A DNA stretch of 6,098 nucleotides from assembly GCA_031119595.1 (NCBI GenBank), contig JAVHXX010000284.1:1-6098 (forward strand). Direction: 5' to 3'. The translations under genes and the position numbers were made by a program. Source of the DNA: Patulibacter sp. Lineage in GTDB: Bacteria; Actinomycetota; Thermoleophilia; Solirubrobacterales; Solirubrobacteraceae. Every line of letters starts with the position of its first letter. Position 1 is the first letter of the stretch. Below the pieces are notes generated by a model. It saw only the letters and a program-made list of their open reading frames with translations, ran no database searches and had not been told where the DNA came from. Below, piece after piece: positions 1-4,708 of the stretch.

Positions 1-221
1 TTGCTCAGCGGCCGCGGCGCGGTCGCGTCGCGGCCGGCCGTCGCCGGCGAGCCGGCCGTGCCCCACCGCTCACGCAGGTCGGCGGCGCTGACCAGGCCGC
101 CGGCCTGCTGCAGCGCGCCCCACGCGATGCGCGCTGCTCCTGGATCGAATTCGGGGCGATGATCGGGGATCGCCGCAGGGTAGCCAGAGCTCCGGCTGCT
201 TCGGGCGCCTCGAAGCGGCAT
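1..221 (-). CDS. Hypothetical protein with possible helix-turn-helix, 3' end cut by window edge
   Basis: An open frame starts at ATG 221-219 and runs without a stop through position 1, giving 73 visible residues. The start overlaps the stop of the preceding small gene by one base (TGATG), the tight coupling seen throughout this operon. A GGAAGG stretch about 10 nt upstream could be the ribosome binding site. The first 25 residues are basic and low in complexity. Residues 31-55 look properly coding: an AWGALQQAGG stretch followed by LVSAADLRERWG, which reads like the start of a helix-turn-helix or winged-helix DNA-binding segment. I do not recognise the family, and the missing C-terminus prevents any firmer call. 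It is probably the fifth gene of the accessory operon transcribed from about position 1757. Confidence 0.5.
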   Translation of the reverse strand, partial: MPLRGARSSRSSGYPAAIPDHRPEFDPGAARIAWGALQQAGGLVSAADLRERWGTAGSPATAGRDATAPRPLS

Positions 222-436
222 CACGCACAGACCTTCCGCCGCGCCTCCGGACTTCGGTCGGCGACGATCATCGCGCGGACACGCACGCGTCCCTGCTGCT
301 CGCACACGACCCACACGTACGCGCGGCCGCGGCGATCGGTGGTCCGCCGGCGGCGGCGCCGGCCGAGCCGGCGCCACTCGCTGCGGGTGATCGTCACCGA
401 TCGCACCGCCCCCTCGTTGTCCAGGTGCTTACGCAT
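221..436 (-). CDS. Small basic hypothetical protein (71 aa), paralogue of the 1502-1696 product
   Basis: The ATG at 436-434 overlaps the TAA of the upstream gene by 8 bp, so translation is probably coupled. No strong Shine-Dalgarno lies at the ideal distance; a GGTGAT is about 6-12 nt upstream. The first 24 residues (MRKHLDNEGAVRSVTITRSE, then WRRL) match the N-terminus of the 64-aa protein at 1502-1696 at about 14 of 24 positions. The C-terminal parts share a pattern of hydrophobic strand, Cys, Gly, then alternating Val/Ala/Ile. The middle differs: this copy has an arginine-rich segment (residues 24-38) including six consecutive Arg, where the paralogue has a short HSDYKVARPE segment. No known function is recognised. 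The size and beta-rich tail suggest a small single-domain protein, and the Arg patch might bind nucleic acid, which is inference only. Confidence 0.6.
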   Translation of the reverse strand: MRKHLDNEGAVRSVTITRSEWRRLGRRRRRRTTDRRGRAYVWVVCEQQGRVRVRAMIVADRSPEARRKVCA

Positions 437-773
437 GCGCGATCACCCGCGCTTCCTCCTCGCCGGCGTCGGTGAGCAGCAGCGCGAGCGGGCGCTCGGT
501 GTCGCACGCGCGCATCACCGCGGCGACCGCGTCGACGCCGTCGGCGAACCGGAACGCCTTGTCGTCGCCATCGCGGGCCACGACCCATCGCGGCGCCACG
601 CGCGAGCGCGACAGCGCCCACCGGCCGCCGCCCGGGATCTCGATCGCCGTCGGCTCCGGCTCGCGGCCTTCAAGGGCCGCCTGGCGGGCGGCGTCGGTGT
701 GCCGCCCGATCGCGTCGGCGATCGCCAGCGCGTAGGTGTTGTGCTCAGGGTCGGCGGTACTGTAGTTGCGCAT
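429..773 (-). CDS. Hypothetical protein, 114 aa
   Basis: The start chosen is ATG 773-771 rather than the GTG four codons upstream, because a GAGG Shine-Dalgarno sits 6 nt before the ATG within a leader nearly identical to that of the gene at 1502-1696. The stop is TAA at 431-429. The product begins MRNYSTADPEHNTYALAIAD and is mixed acidic and basic, with no membrane segment or signal peptide. A central GGGRWALSRSRVAPRWVVAR segment is probably beta-rich, followed by an FADGVDAVAAVMRAC helix and a hydrophobic LALLLTD strand. I do not recognise the family. It is separated from the 209-aa gene by 102 bp containing a strong GC hairpin, so its expression may be partly uncoupled from the genes before it. 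Its stop region overlaps the start of the next small gene by 8 bp. Confidence 0.6.
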   Translation of the reverse strand: MRNYSTADPEHNTYALAIADAIGRHTDAARQAALEGREPEPTAIEIPGGGRWALSRSRVAPRWVVARDGDDKAFRFADGVDAVAAVMRACDTERPLALLLTDAGEEEARVIAHA

Positions 774-774
774 T

Positions 775-789
775 TCGGACCTCACTCCG
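775..789 (-). repeat. Duplicated 15-bp translation leader, copy 1
   Basis: These 15 bases are identical to 1698-1712, and both copies sit immediately 5' of an ATG on the minus strand. Read in the gene direction, the block is CGGAGTGAGGTCCGA and holds the GAGG ribosome binding site 6 nt before the start. It begins and ends with a short self-complementary CGGA...TCCG, so a small hairpin could mask the GAGG. This supports the ATG at 773 as the start. Confidence 0.6.
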
Positions 790-835
790 TCTTGCCGACA
801 CCCGCGGCCCTTGGCGGGGCGCGCGAGTGCCTGGA

Positions 836-860
836 CCCCCGGCCCATCGCGGGCCGGGGG
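836..860 (-). terminator. Strong GC hairpin after the 209-aa gene (terminator or attenuator candidate)
   Basis: A perfect 10-bp inverted repeat (CCCCCGGCCC at 836-845, GGGCCGGGGG at 851-860) encloses a 5-nt loop. It begins 15 bp after the TGA of the 876-1505 gene on the minus strand. No clear U-run follows on that strand, so it is not a textbook intrinsic terminator. It might attenuate transcription or protect the upstream message end. The symmetric stem would form on either strand, but no plus-strand gene here needs it. Confidence 0.4.
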
Positions 861-875
861 CTCTTGGTTTGCTGG

Positions 876-1505
876 TTAGTTGGTGCCCATTCGGGCGGTG
901 CACCGGGCCTGGTGGAGCTGCTGCGGACCCCAGTGGTGTGGTGCGTCGTCGATGCCCGGCAGGACGCGCAGCACGGCCTCCGAGAGCGCCTGCAGCGCGA
1001 AGAACGCCTCCGACGCGTGATGGTCGGGGTGCTCGCACGCCTGGCCGGCGTAGCCCAGGATCGCGGCCGACGCCTGAGCGCACGTGAGCGTGTACTCGGG
1101 ATCGGTGAAGCGGTACGGCTCCCGCCACTGCGAACCGGTGCCCGGCAGCTCGCCGCCGTCGACCGTGTCGGGGTACAGGTGCATCACCGAGCGCACGTTC
1201 TCGCCGAGCCACATCGAGCCCAGCTCGTCCGGCGTCACGCCCAGAGGGTCGGTGTGCCCCGGAGCGCGCAGGCGCCGCTCGAGGAACTTCGGGACCATCC
1301 GCGGCTCCACCGGCGGCTCGCCGGTGAACACCTCAAGCGCGCGGTCAAGCGTGCTCGGCTCTACCTCGCCGGGCACCGGCACCCACCACCGCAGCGGGAA
1401 CGGCCCGCGGCCGCGGCGACCGCGGTGCGAGCCATCCGATGGCCCGGCCAGCGCCACGCGCACCAGGACGTCGATGTGCGCGACGTCGACCACGAACGCG
1501 CTCAC
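876..1505 (-). CDS. Conserved-looking hypothetical protein, 209 aa
   Basis: The frame is open from 1637, but the start is placed at GTG 1505-1503. GGAGGAGG lies 7 nt upstream, and the GTG overlaps the TGA of the upstream small gene as GTGA. Residues before this point are low-complexity Ala/Gly/Arg and out of character. The protein begins VSAFVVDVAHIDVLVRVAL. Later landmarks are LGVTPDELGSMWLGENVRSV (88-107), a YRFTDPEY stretch (131-138), GYAGQACEHPDHHASEA (151-167) and LPGIDDAP (182-189). From memory, similar uncharacterised proteins with ENVRSV and SCEHP motifs occur on actinobacterial phages and plasmids; I cannot verify this or name a family. The His/Cys-rich CEHPDHH might bind metal, which is inference. 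There is no membrane segment. It is translationally coupled to the 64-aa gene before it. Confidence 0.72.
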   Translation of the reverse strand: MSAFVVDVAHIDVLVRVALAGPSDGSHRGRRGRGPFPLRWWVPVPGEVEPSTLDRALEVFTGEPPVEPRMVPKFLERRLRAPGHTDPLGVTPDELGSMWLGENVRSVMHLYPDTVDGGELPGTGSQWREPYRFTDPEYTLTCAQASAAILGYAGQACEHPDHHASEAFFALQALSEAVLRVLPGIDDAPHHWGPQQLHQARCTARMGTN

Positions 1506-1696
1506 TGCCCCGCCTCCTCCGGCATGCCCGTTGCCGTGATCGTCGCCGGCACCAAGATCGTCCCTCGCCGCGGGCACAGCACCAGCGCCTGACGCTCGGG
1601 CCGAGCGACCTTGTAGTCGCTGTGAATGCGCCGCCATTCATCAGCGGTCATGGTGACGCTCGTCACCTCACCGGCCTCATCGAGAACCTTGTGCAT
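1502..1696 (-). CDS. Small hypothetical protein (64 aa), paralogue of the 221-436 product
   Basis: The open frame extends to 1774, but ATG 1696-1694 is preferred. It follows a GAGG at 6 nt spacing within a leader shared with another gene, and its N-terminus aligns directly with the 71-aa paralogue (both M-x-K-x-LD, then G-x-V-x-SVT-x-T, then EWRR). Residues 1-23 form that conserved block. Residues 36-56 (QALVLCPRRGTILVPATITA) look like two beta strands around a Gly turn, with a Cys conserved in the paralogue. The function is unknown. It is the first gene of the accessory operon, lying about 70 nt downstream of a promoter candidate, and its TGA overlaps the GTG of the 209-aa gene by 4 bp. Cotranslation suggests these two products act together or are kept at a fixed ratio. 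Confidence 0.68.
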   Translation of the reverse strand: MHKVLDEAGEVTSVTMTADEWRRIHSDYKVARPERQALVLCPRRGTILVPATITATGMPEEAGQ

Positions 1697-1697
1697 A

Positions 1698-1712
1698 TCG
1701 GACCTCACTCCG
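1698..1712 (-). repeat. Duplicated 15-bp translation leader, copy 2
   Basis: This is identical to 775-789 and holds the GAGG ribosome binding site for the 64-aa gene. The two copies precede unrelated proteins, so the duplication involved the leader rather than a whole leader-plus-gene unit, or the downstream genes have since been replaced. Confidence 0.6.
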
Positions 1713-1764
1713 ATCGGACGGAGGCGGCCCGTTGGCGCGACCCGCTTCCGTTGTGTACTCCCCC

Positions 1765-1793
1765 ACCCTACCATACCCCTGACTCGCGTTCAG
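1765..1793 (-). promoter_or_regulatory. Promoter candidate for the accessory operon
   Basis: On the minus strand, CTGAAC (1793-1788) and TAGGGT (1770-1765) are separated by 17 bp. The -10 fits the actinobacterial TANNNT pattern; the -35 is weak (3 of 6 to TTGACA). Transcription would start near 1757, giving a leader of about 60 nt to the ATG at 1696. The rep promoter candidate has the same -10 hexamer and the same spacing. This rests on pattern only. Confidence 0.35.
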
Positions 1794-1798
1794 GGTAT
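1773..1798. promoter_or_regulatory. Operator-like dyad over the accessory-operon promoter
   Basis: CCCTGA (1777-1782) and TCAGGG (1790-1795) form perfect 6-bp arms around 7 nt. The dyad extends outward to ATACCCCTGA and TCAGGGTAT if one extra C is bulged. It covers the -35 and the spacer of the promoter candidate, where a repressor dimer would block RNA polymerase. No regulator is assigned; the possible helix-turn-helix protein at 1-221 is one local candidate. Confidence 0.3.
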
Positions 1799-1984
1799 AT
1801 GTCGAGCGTTTGCGCGCCATGCGTCGGCGCGCTCCGCTCACCTCGCGGCAGTCGATGAGGCTCGGGGCCCCTCCCTCTCGCCAGCTCAGTCCACCTTCGA
1901 GCCCCGTAGGCTTCTGGTCGCATGGCGGACCTTCTTTCGCTGTGCCATGCGCCCCGGCTGTGACTGCGGCGCGGGGATCGCGCG
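1799..1984. other. Non-coding gap between accessory promoter and ParB-side repeat block
   Basis: Together with the promoter and leader (1697-1798), this makes about 290 bp without a gene. Short open frames here on both strands have arginine-rich, shadow-like translations and no ribosome binding sites. I see no RNA gene, terminator with a U-run or long repeat in this part. Confidence 0.5.
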
Positions 1985-2016
1985 TGCGCAGCTACGGAGT
2001 TACGTAGCTGCGCACG
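1985..2016. repeat. Four-unit 8-bp repeat block after the ParB-like gene (secondary centromere/operator candidate)
   Basis: Four units in strict 8-bp register start at 1985, 1993, 2001 and 2009: TGCGCAGC, TACGGAGT, TACGTAGC, TGCGCACG. They have the same TRCGYA core as the large array at 3377-3562, and the 14-mer TACGTAGCTGCGCA (2001-2014) recurs exactly at 3442-3455. The block also forms a perfect 14-bp inverted repeat (1983-1996 with 2003-2016, 6-nt loop). It starts 6 bp beyond the ParB-like stop. It could bind the partition protein, act as a terminator-like hairpin (no U-run follows), or both. Confidence 0.6.
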
Positions 2017-2022
2017 TCAACT

Positions 2023-2499
2023 TCACGCCTTTGCGCTGGCCGCTGCCTGCAGCTGGGTTCGAAACGCCGCCGTGACAGCTTCGGGGTCGGAGCTGCCGAG
2101 CTTGGATAGATCCATGCCGCTCTCCGCCAACAGTTCGACGGCCGCCGTGAGAAGCGAGCTCGCTGGCGTCCGCGCTCCAAGCGATCGCGGGAGCCCGGTG
2201 TGTTCCGGTCGGGTGGAGCTACGCAGCCAGTTCGATACCCCGACGGGCACCTGGACGTCGACGCGGGTGATCGGACCACCGAGGACACTCGCGATCGCCG
2301 CCGGCTTGATCGCCGGGACAGCCACCGACCGCTTGGCCGGCTTGCTAGCTGGCGAACTCGCTCGCTGTGCCCGCGGCCGCCGCGGCGGCGTCACTTTGGG
2401 CGTGGGCGTGGCCTCCGGGTCGGGGACAACCGCCCCGGTGTGCGGCAGTGCGCCGTCGGACACCAGCAGGTCGGGGAGCTGGACGGGTTTGCGGCTCAT
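2023..2499 (-). CDS. ParB-like small centromere-binding protein candidate (RHH type), 158 aa
   Basis: The ATG at 2499-2497 overlaps the parA stop as ATGA, and a GAGG Shine-Dalgarno lies 7 nt upstream, so the two are coupled. Residues 1-75 are Pro/Ala/Lys/Arg-rich and probably flexible. Residues 78-126 resemble a ribbon-helix-helix fold: an ITRVDVQVPVG strand, a short helix with SNWLRSS, a turn, then a RTPASSLLTAAVELLAE helix. A C-terminal helical tail follows (137-156). In type Ib partition systems, the gene after parA encodes a small protein with a flexible N-terminus and an RHH domain that binds repeats upstream of parA and represses the operon; examples are ParG of TP228, omega of pSM19035 (paired with Delta) and the ParB of pCXC100. 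Position, size and the flanking repeats fit that role. The RHH call is by eye and the turn between helices is longer than usual. Confidence 0.6.
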   Translation of the reverse strand: MSRKPVQLPDLLVSDGALPHTGAVVPDPEATPTPKVTPPRRPRAQRASSPASKPAKRSVAVPAIKPAAIASVLGGPITRVDVQVPVGVSNWLRSSTRPEHTGLPRSLGARTPASSLLTAAVELLAESGMDLSKLGSSDPEAVTAAFRTQLQAAASAKA

Positions 2500-3350
2500 G
2501 CGGAGACCTCGACGACCTTAAGATCCAGACGCTCCACCAGCCGGTCGACGAGCTTGCGGTAGTCCTTCTTTACGACGGGGTGCGACGGTGAGGCGTCTCC
2601 GACTGCTTGCCGTGCCGCACTGGCGTCGTTGACGCAGGTCGCGTTGCGAATCATCGGCAGAAACGGGATCGGCCCGTCCGGCGGGAACTGCTTCTCGAGG
2701 CCGTGTGCGACGTCGACCTGGTGACCTTCGGCCTTCTTGAACCGCGTGCCAAGTACGCCGGCGTACTTGAGCCCCGGGTTGGAGTGCTTCTGGATCGCCG
2801 TCACCGTTCGGATCATGGCGCTGATCCCGGAGACTTCGGTCGTGGTTAGGCCGGTGGGGATCAACACCCAGTCAGCTGCGACCAGCGCGTTCATCGAGAG
2901 CACGTCTGCGGCCGGTGGGCAGTCCATGAGGATCACGTCGAAGGCGCGCTCCTGTTCGATGGCGTCGAGTGCATCGCGGAGGCGCTGCTCGGCCCCCATG
3001 CCCTGCGGTAGCGAGGTGAGTGCGGTCTTGGCCGTCACGAGGTCCTCATAGGCGGGAACCAGCGGGACTCCCCAGGGCGTCTCTCGAATCGCGTCGAGGA
3101 GCGGGGCGCGCTCGTCGTCCGGAACGTCCATCGCTTCGAACTCGGGGTCGGTGAGAAGTCGCGCGACGGTCAGGTGGGCTGGCTGACTGTTGCCGAGCCC
3201 CGCGATGATCGCGAGATTCGCCTGCGGGTCGAGTTCCACCGCGAGAACGCGCAGACCTCGCTCGGCGAGCGCGAACCCGAGGTCCTTGGTGGTCGTGGTC
3301 TTGGCCACCCCACCCTTCTGGTTGAAGATCGCGACGCGTTGGGCGCTCAT
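2496..3350 (-). CDS. parA: ParA-family partition ATPase, 284 aa
   Basis: This is a Walker-type ParA ATPase that would move plasmid copies apart on the nucleoid with its centromere-binding partner. The deviant Walker A is NQKGGVAKTTTT (10-21) with the signature Lys12 and the catalytic-loop Lys17. The A' motif is VLAVELDPQAN (35-45), followed by Walker B-like FDVILMDCPP and a LIPTGLTTTEVSGISAM stretch typical of ParA/Soj/MinD. There is no N-terminal helix-turn-helix extension, so it is the short type I form. ATG 3350-3348 is preferred over an in-frame GTG at 3371, because the ParA fold starts at once after it and AGAAGG lies 4 nt upstream. Oddities are Ala in place of the usual Gly before Lys17, and Glu39 where the A' motif usually has Asp. 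It is cotranscribed with the ParB-like gene. Confidence 0.93.
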   Translation of the reverse strand: MSAQRVAIFNQKGGVAKTTTTKDLGFALAERGLRVLAVELDPQANLAIIAGLGNSQPAHLTVARLLTDPEFEAMDVPDDERAPLLDAIRETPWGVPLVPAYEDLVTAKTALTSLPQGMGAEQRLRDALDAIEQERAFDVILMDCPPAADVLSMNALVAADWVLIPTGLTTTEVSGISAMIRTVTAIQKHSNPGLKYAGVLGTRFKKAEGHQVDVAHGLEKQFPPDGPIPFLPMIRNATCVNDASAARQAVGDASPSHPVVKKDYRKLVDRLVERLDLKVVEVSA

Positions 3351-3376
3351 AGGTCCTTCTTTCGATTCCACGGGAT

Positions 3377-3562
3377 GCGGACCTGCGTGACTGCGCAGGT
3401 GCGTAACTACGCAGCTACGTATCCCGCACGATATCGCGAGATACGTAGCTGCGCAACTACGTGCATCCGTACTTGCGGATCTACGTAGGCCCGTAGGTAC
3501 GTGGGTACGGACCTACGTACTCACGTACCCGCGTAGGTGCGCAGTTACGCATATGCGTCGCT
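3377..3562. repeat. Array of 21 eight-bp units, candidate plasmid centromere (parS/parC-like)
   Basis: Read in 8-base steps from 3377 to 3424 (6 units) and from 3443 to 3562 (15 units), every unit has CG at positions 2-3. Position 5 is A in 17 of 21, position 8 is T in 17 of 21, and position 1 is A or G in 19 of 21. Shifted by one base, the unit is TRCGYA plus two free bases, with a palindromic core (TACGTA or TGCGCA in the best copies). An 18-bp segment (3425-3442) breaks the register by 2 bp and is flanked by 13-bp inverted arms (3411-3423 and 3440-3452). The array ends on the stop codon of the membrane-protein gene and begins 26 bp before the parA ATG. It probably binds the RHH ParB-like protein as the partition site and operator; binding is inferred. 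Confidence 0.8.
3428..3456 (-). promoter_or_regulatory. Candidate parA-parB promoter inside the repeat array
   Basis: On the minus strand, TTGCGC (3456-3451) and TATCGT (3433-3428) are 17 bp apart. The -10 fits TANNNT; the -35 matches TTGACA at 3 of 6. The -10 falls in the 18-bp segment that interrupts the 8-bp repeats, while the -35 overlaps repeat units. Transcription would start near 3420, leaving about 70 nt of leader that includes the last six units. A protein covering the array would repress it. Confidence 0.35.
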
Positions 3563-3816
3563 CACGGCGAGCTCCGCGCGACCGCGTGCTCGGCGGGGCG
3601 TGGGGAGGAGGTTGGGATCGGGTGACTCTGGCCGTAGGACAGGGCGAACGAGCCGACCACGATCGTCGTGAGGACGACCGCCCACAGTCCGGTGACGAGC
3701 GCGGTGCCGAGCCTGCTCAGGAGGAAGCGCGTCAGCTCGATGCATGCCCAGACGCCTCCGATGACGACGAACAGGGCAACCACCGCCTCGATGACGTACT
3801 CAAGCGGCAGCGGCAT
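3562..3816 (-). CDS. Small two-helix membrane protein, 84 aa, coupled to rep
   Basis: ATG 3816-3814 lies inside the end of the upstream gene (17-bp overlap) and has a very good Shine-Dalgarno, GAGGAGG with 6 nt spacing. The TGA is at 3564-3562, exactly where the repeat array begins. The protein has two hydrophobic segments, about residues 8-29 (VIEAVVALFVVIGGVWACIE) and 38-61 (TALVTGLWAVVLTTIVVGSF). A short loop with Arg residues joins them, and a Pro/Ser-rich polar tail (62-84) follows. It has no signal-peptidase site that I can see and no recognised family. The loop TRFLLSR is basic, so by the positive-inside rule it should face the cytoplasm with both ends outside. Its place between replication and partition genes suggests a plasmid maintenance role; a toxin-like or membrane-anchor role is possible but unsupported. 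Confidence 0.72.
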   Translation of the reverse strand: MPLPLEYVIEAVVALFVVIGGVWACIELTRFLLSRLGTALVTGLWAVVLTTIVVGSFALSYGQSHPIPTSSPRPAEHAVARSSP

Positions 3817-4603
3817 CGTCGACCTCCTCGCCTTCCATCGCGGCTTCGCTGGCGGTGGTCCATTCGTACGGTCCGAGCAGGTGGTAGTAGTGGCGGCGGG
3901 TGACGCCGTAGCGGGCCCGGACGTCGCGCTCCTGGCGCAGCTCGCTCTCGATGAATCCGTTTGCGGCCAGTTCGCGCAGGCCCCTGCGCAGGGTGTCAGG
4001 GCTCACGCCGTACCAGTCGGCGCCTTCCTCGAGCACGAGCTTGAACCACGGCCGGTAGACGCTGTGCTTGAGCGCGACGAGGAGCGAGAAGGTGGCGTTG
4101 AGGCTCAGCTCGTTGTGATGGCCCTCGAGGAAGAAGTCGTTCGGCAAGGTGAAGTACTTGCCCTTGCGTCGCTTGTACGCGGCGCCGGAGCCGTCTTCGC
4201 GGAGCAGGTACGCGGTGCGGATCTGGTGTGTGCGGTCGATCTTGAGGAGCTGCTTGCTCTCCAGCCAGCCGAAGCTGCGGGAGACGGTGGCCTCGGCGCC
4301 AGCGGTGATCTTGTCGAGGGCGCGTCCCCATGCCTCGTTCGGCATCGTCGGCGCGTCCCATGGCTTGCCGAGGGCCAGCAGGTGGACCAGGAGGTAGAGC
4401 TGGAGGGCGAAGAGCCGTCGCTCGTGAACGAAGTGGCGGGCTGGGCCCGGTGGTCGCTTACCGCCCCAGGCCTGCAGGAACGACCACCGGATCGGCGCGC
4501 CAGGGCGCTCGATCTCGGAGAACAGCGCCTGGCGGGTCTCGGCTGGAGTCGGAACGACAAGCGTTCCTGTCGATGGGGTGGATGCATTGATCTTCTTGGG
4601 CAT
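3800..4603 (-). CDS. Probable plasmid replication initiator with two winged-helix domains, 267 aa
   Basis: The protein appears to contain two winged-helix units. The first spans about residues 64-138: FALQLYLLVHLLA, then the recognition-helix region AEATVSRSFGWLESKQLLKI, then a wing. The second spans about 150-246: SLNATFSLLVALKH, then GVSPDTLRRGLRELAANGFI, then a basic wing RARYGVTRRHYY. Tandem winged helices are the layout of iteron-binding plasmid initiators (Rep_3-like and related), although I cannot assign it to a named Rep family. The C-terminus is acidic (GEEVDDAAAA). The gene lies just downstream of a repeat-bearing non-coding region and upstream of parA, as expected for a replicon core. 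The start is ATG 4603-4601; no clear Shine-Dalgarno precedes it, so initiation may be weak. The alternative is a plasmid transcription regulator. Confidence 0.6.
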   Translation of the reverse strand: MPKKINASTPSTGTLVVPTPAETRQALFSEIERPGAPIRWSFLQAWGGKRPPGPARHFVHERRLFALQLYLLVHLLALGKPWDAPTMPNEAWGRALDKITAGAEATVSRSFGWLESKQLLKIDRTHQIRTAYLLREDGSGAAYKRRKGKYFTLPNDFFLEGHHNELSLNATFSLLVALKHSVYRPWFKLVLEEGADWYGVSPDTLRRGLRELAANGFIESELRQERDVRARYGVTRRHYYHLLGPYEWTTASEAAMEGEEVDDAAAA

Positions 4604-4645
4604 GCACTCATTGAAGCACGCCCGCTGAGACTGCCAACGCTGACG

Positions 4646-4674
4646 ACCCTAGTGTTCTTTGCGGTGCCAGCCAA
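4646..4674 (-). promoter_or_regulatory. Candidate rep promoter
   Basis: On the minus strand, TTGGCT (4674-4669) and TAGGGT (4651-4646) are 17 bp apart, matching TTGACA at 4 of 6 and TANNNT. The expected start of transcription near 4638 gives a leader of about 35 nt. The DnaA-like box abuts the -35, and the tandem repeats lie about 35 bp further upstream, so initiator or DnaA binding could control rep transcription. Confidence 0.4.
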
Positions 4675-4683
4675 TGTGTATAG
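4675..4683 (-). promoter_or_regulatory. DnaA-box-like site
   Basis: TGTGTATAG on the plus strand differs at one position from the complement of the consensus TTATNCACA. It is a single copy, and a match of this quality can occur by chance, but it lies in the origin candidate directly next to the rep promoter. Confidence 0.3.
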
Positions 4684-4708
4684 AGCGCGCGCCCGAAAGC
4701 CAGAGTAT

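Noticed and set aside
31..58. Inverted repeat CGGCCGGC / GCCGGCCG near the left edge
   Set aside because: It lies within a probable coding frame in very GC-rich DNA, where such dyads are common.
159..1592. 477-codon open frame on the plus strand
   Set aside because: The translation is Arg/His-rich and shadow-like, and it is antisense to five coupled minus-strand genes that have good ribosome binding sites.
1506..1637. N-terminal extension of the 209-aa protein to 1637
   Set aside because: The extension is low-complexity and overlaps most of the 64-aa gene; GTG 1505 has a strong Shine-Dalgarno and a GTGA junction.
1697..1774. N-terminal extension of the 64-aa protein to 1774
   Set aside because: It would run through the promoter candidate and the shared leader, and the paralogue begins at the internal Met.
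3377..3562. CRISPR array or transcription terminator cluster
   Set aside because: The units are 8 bp with 2 variable bases, so there are no spacers in the CRISPR sense. The inverted arms are not followed by U-runs, and the strict phasing fits protein binding better.
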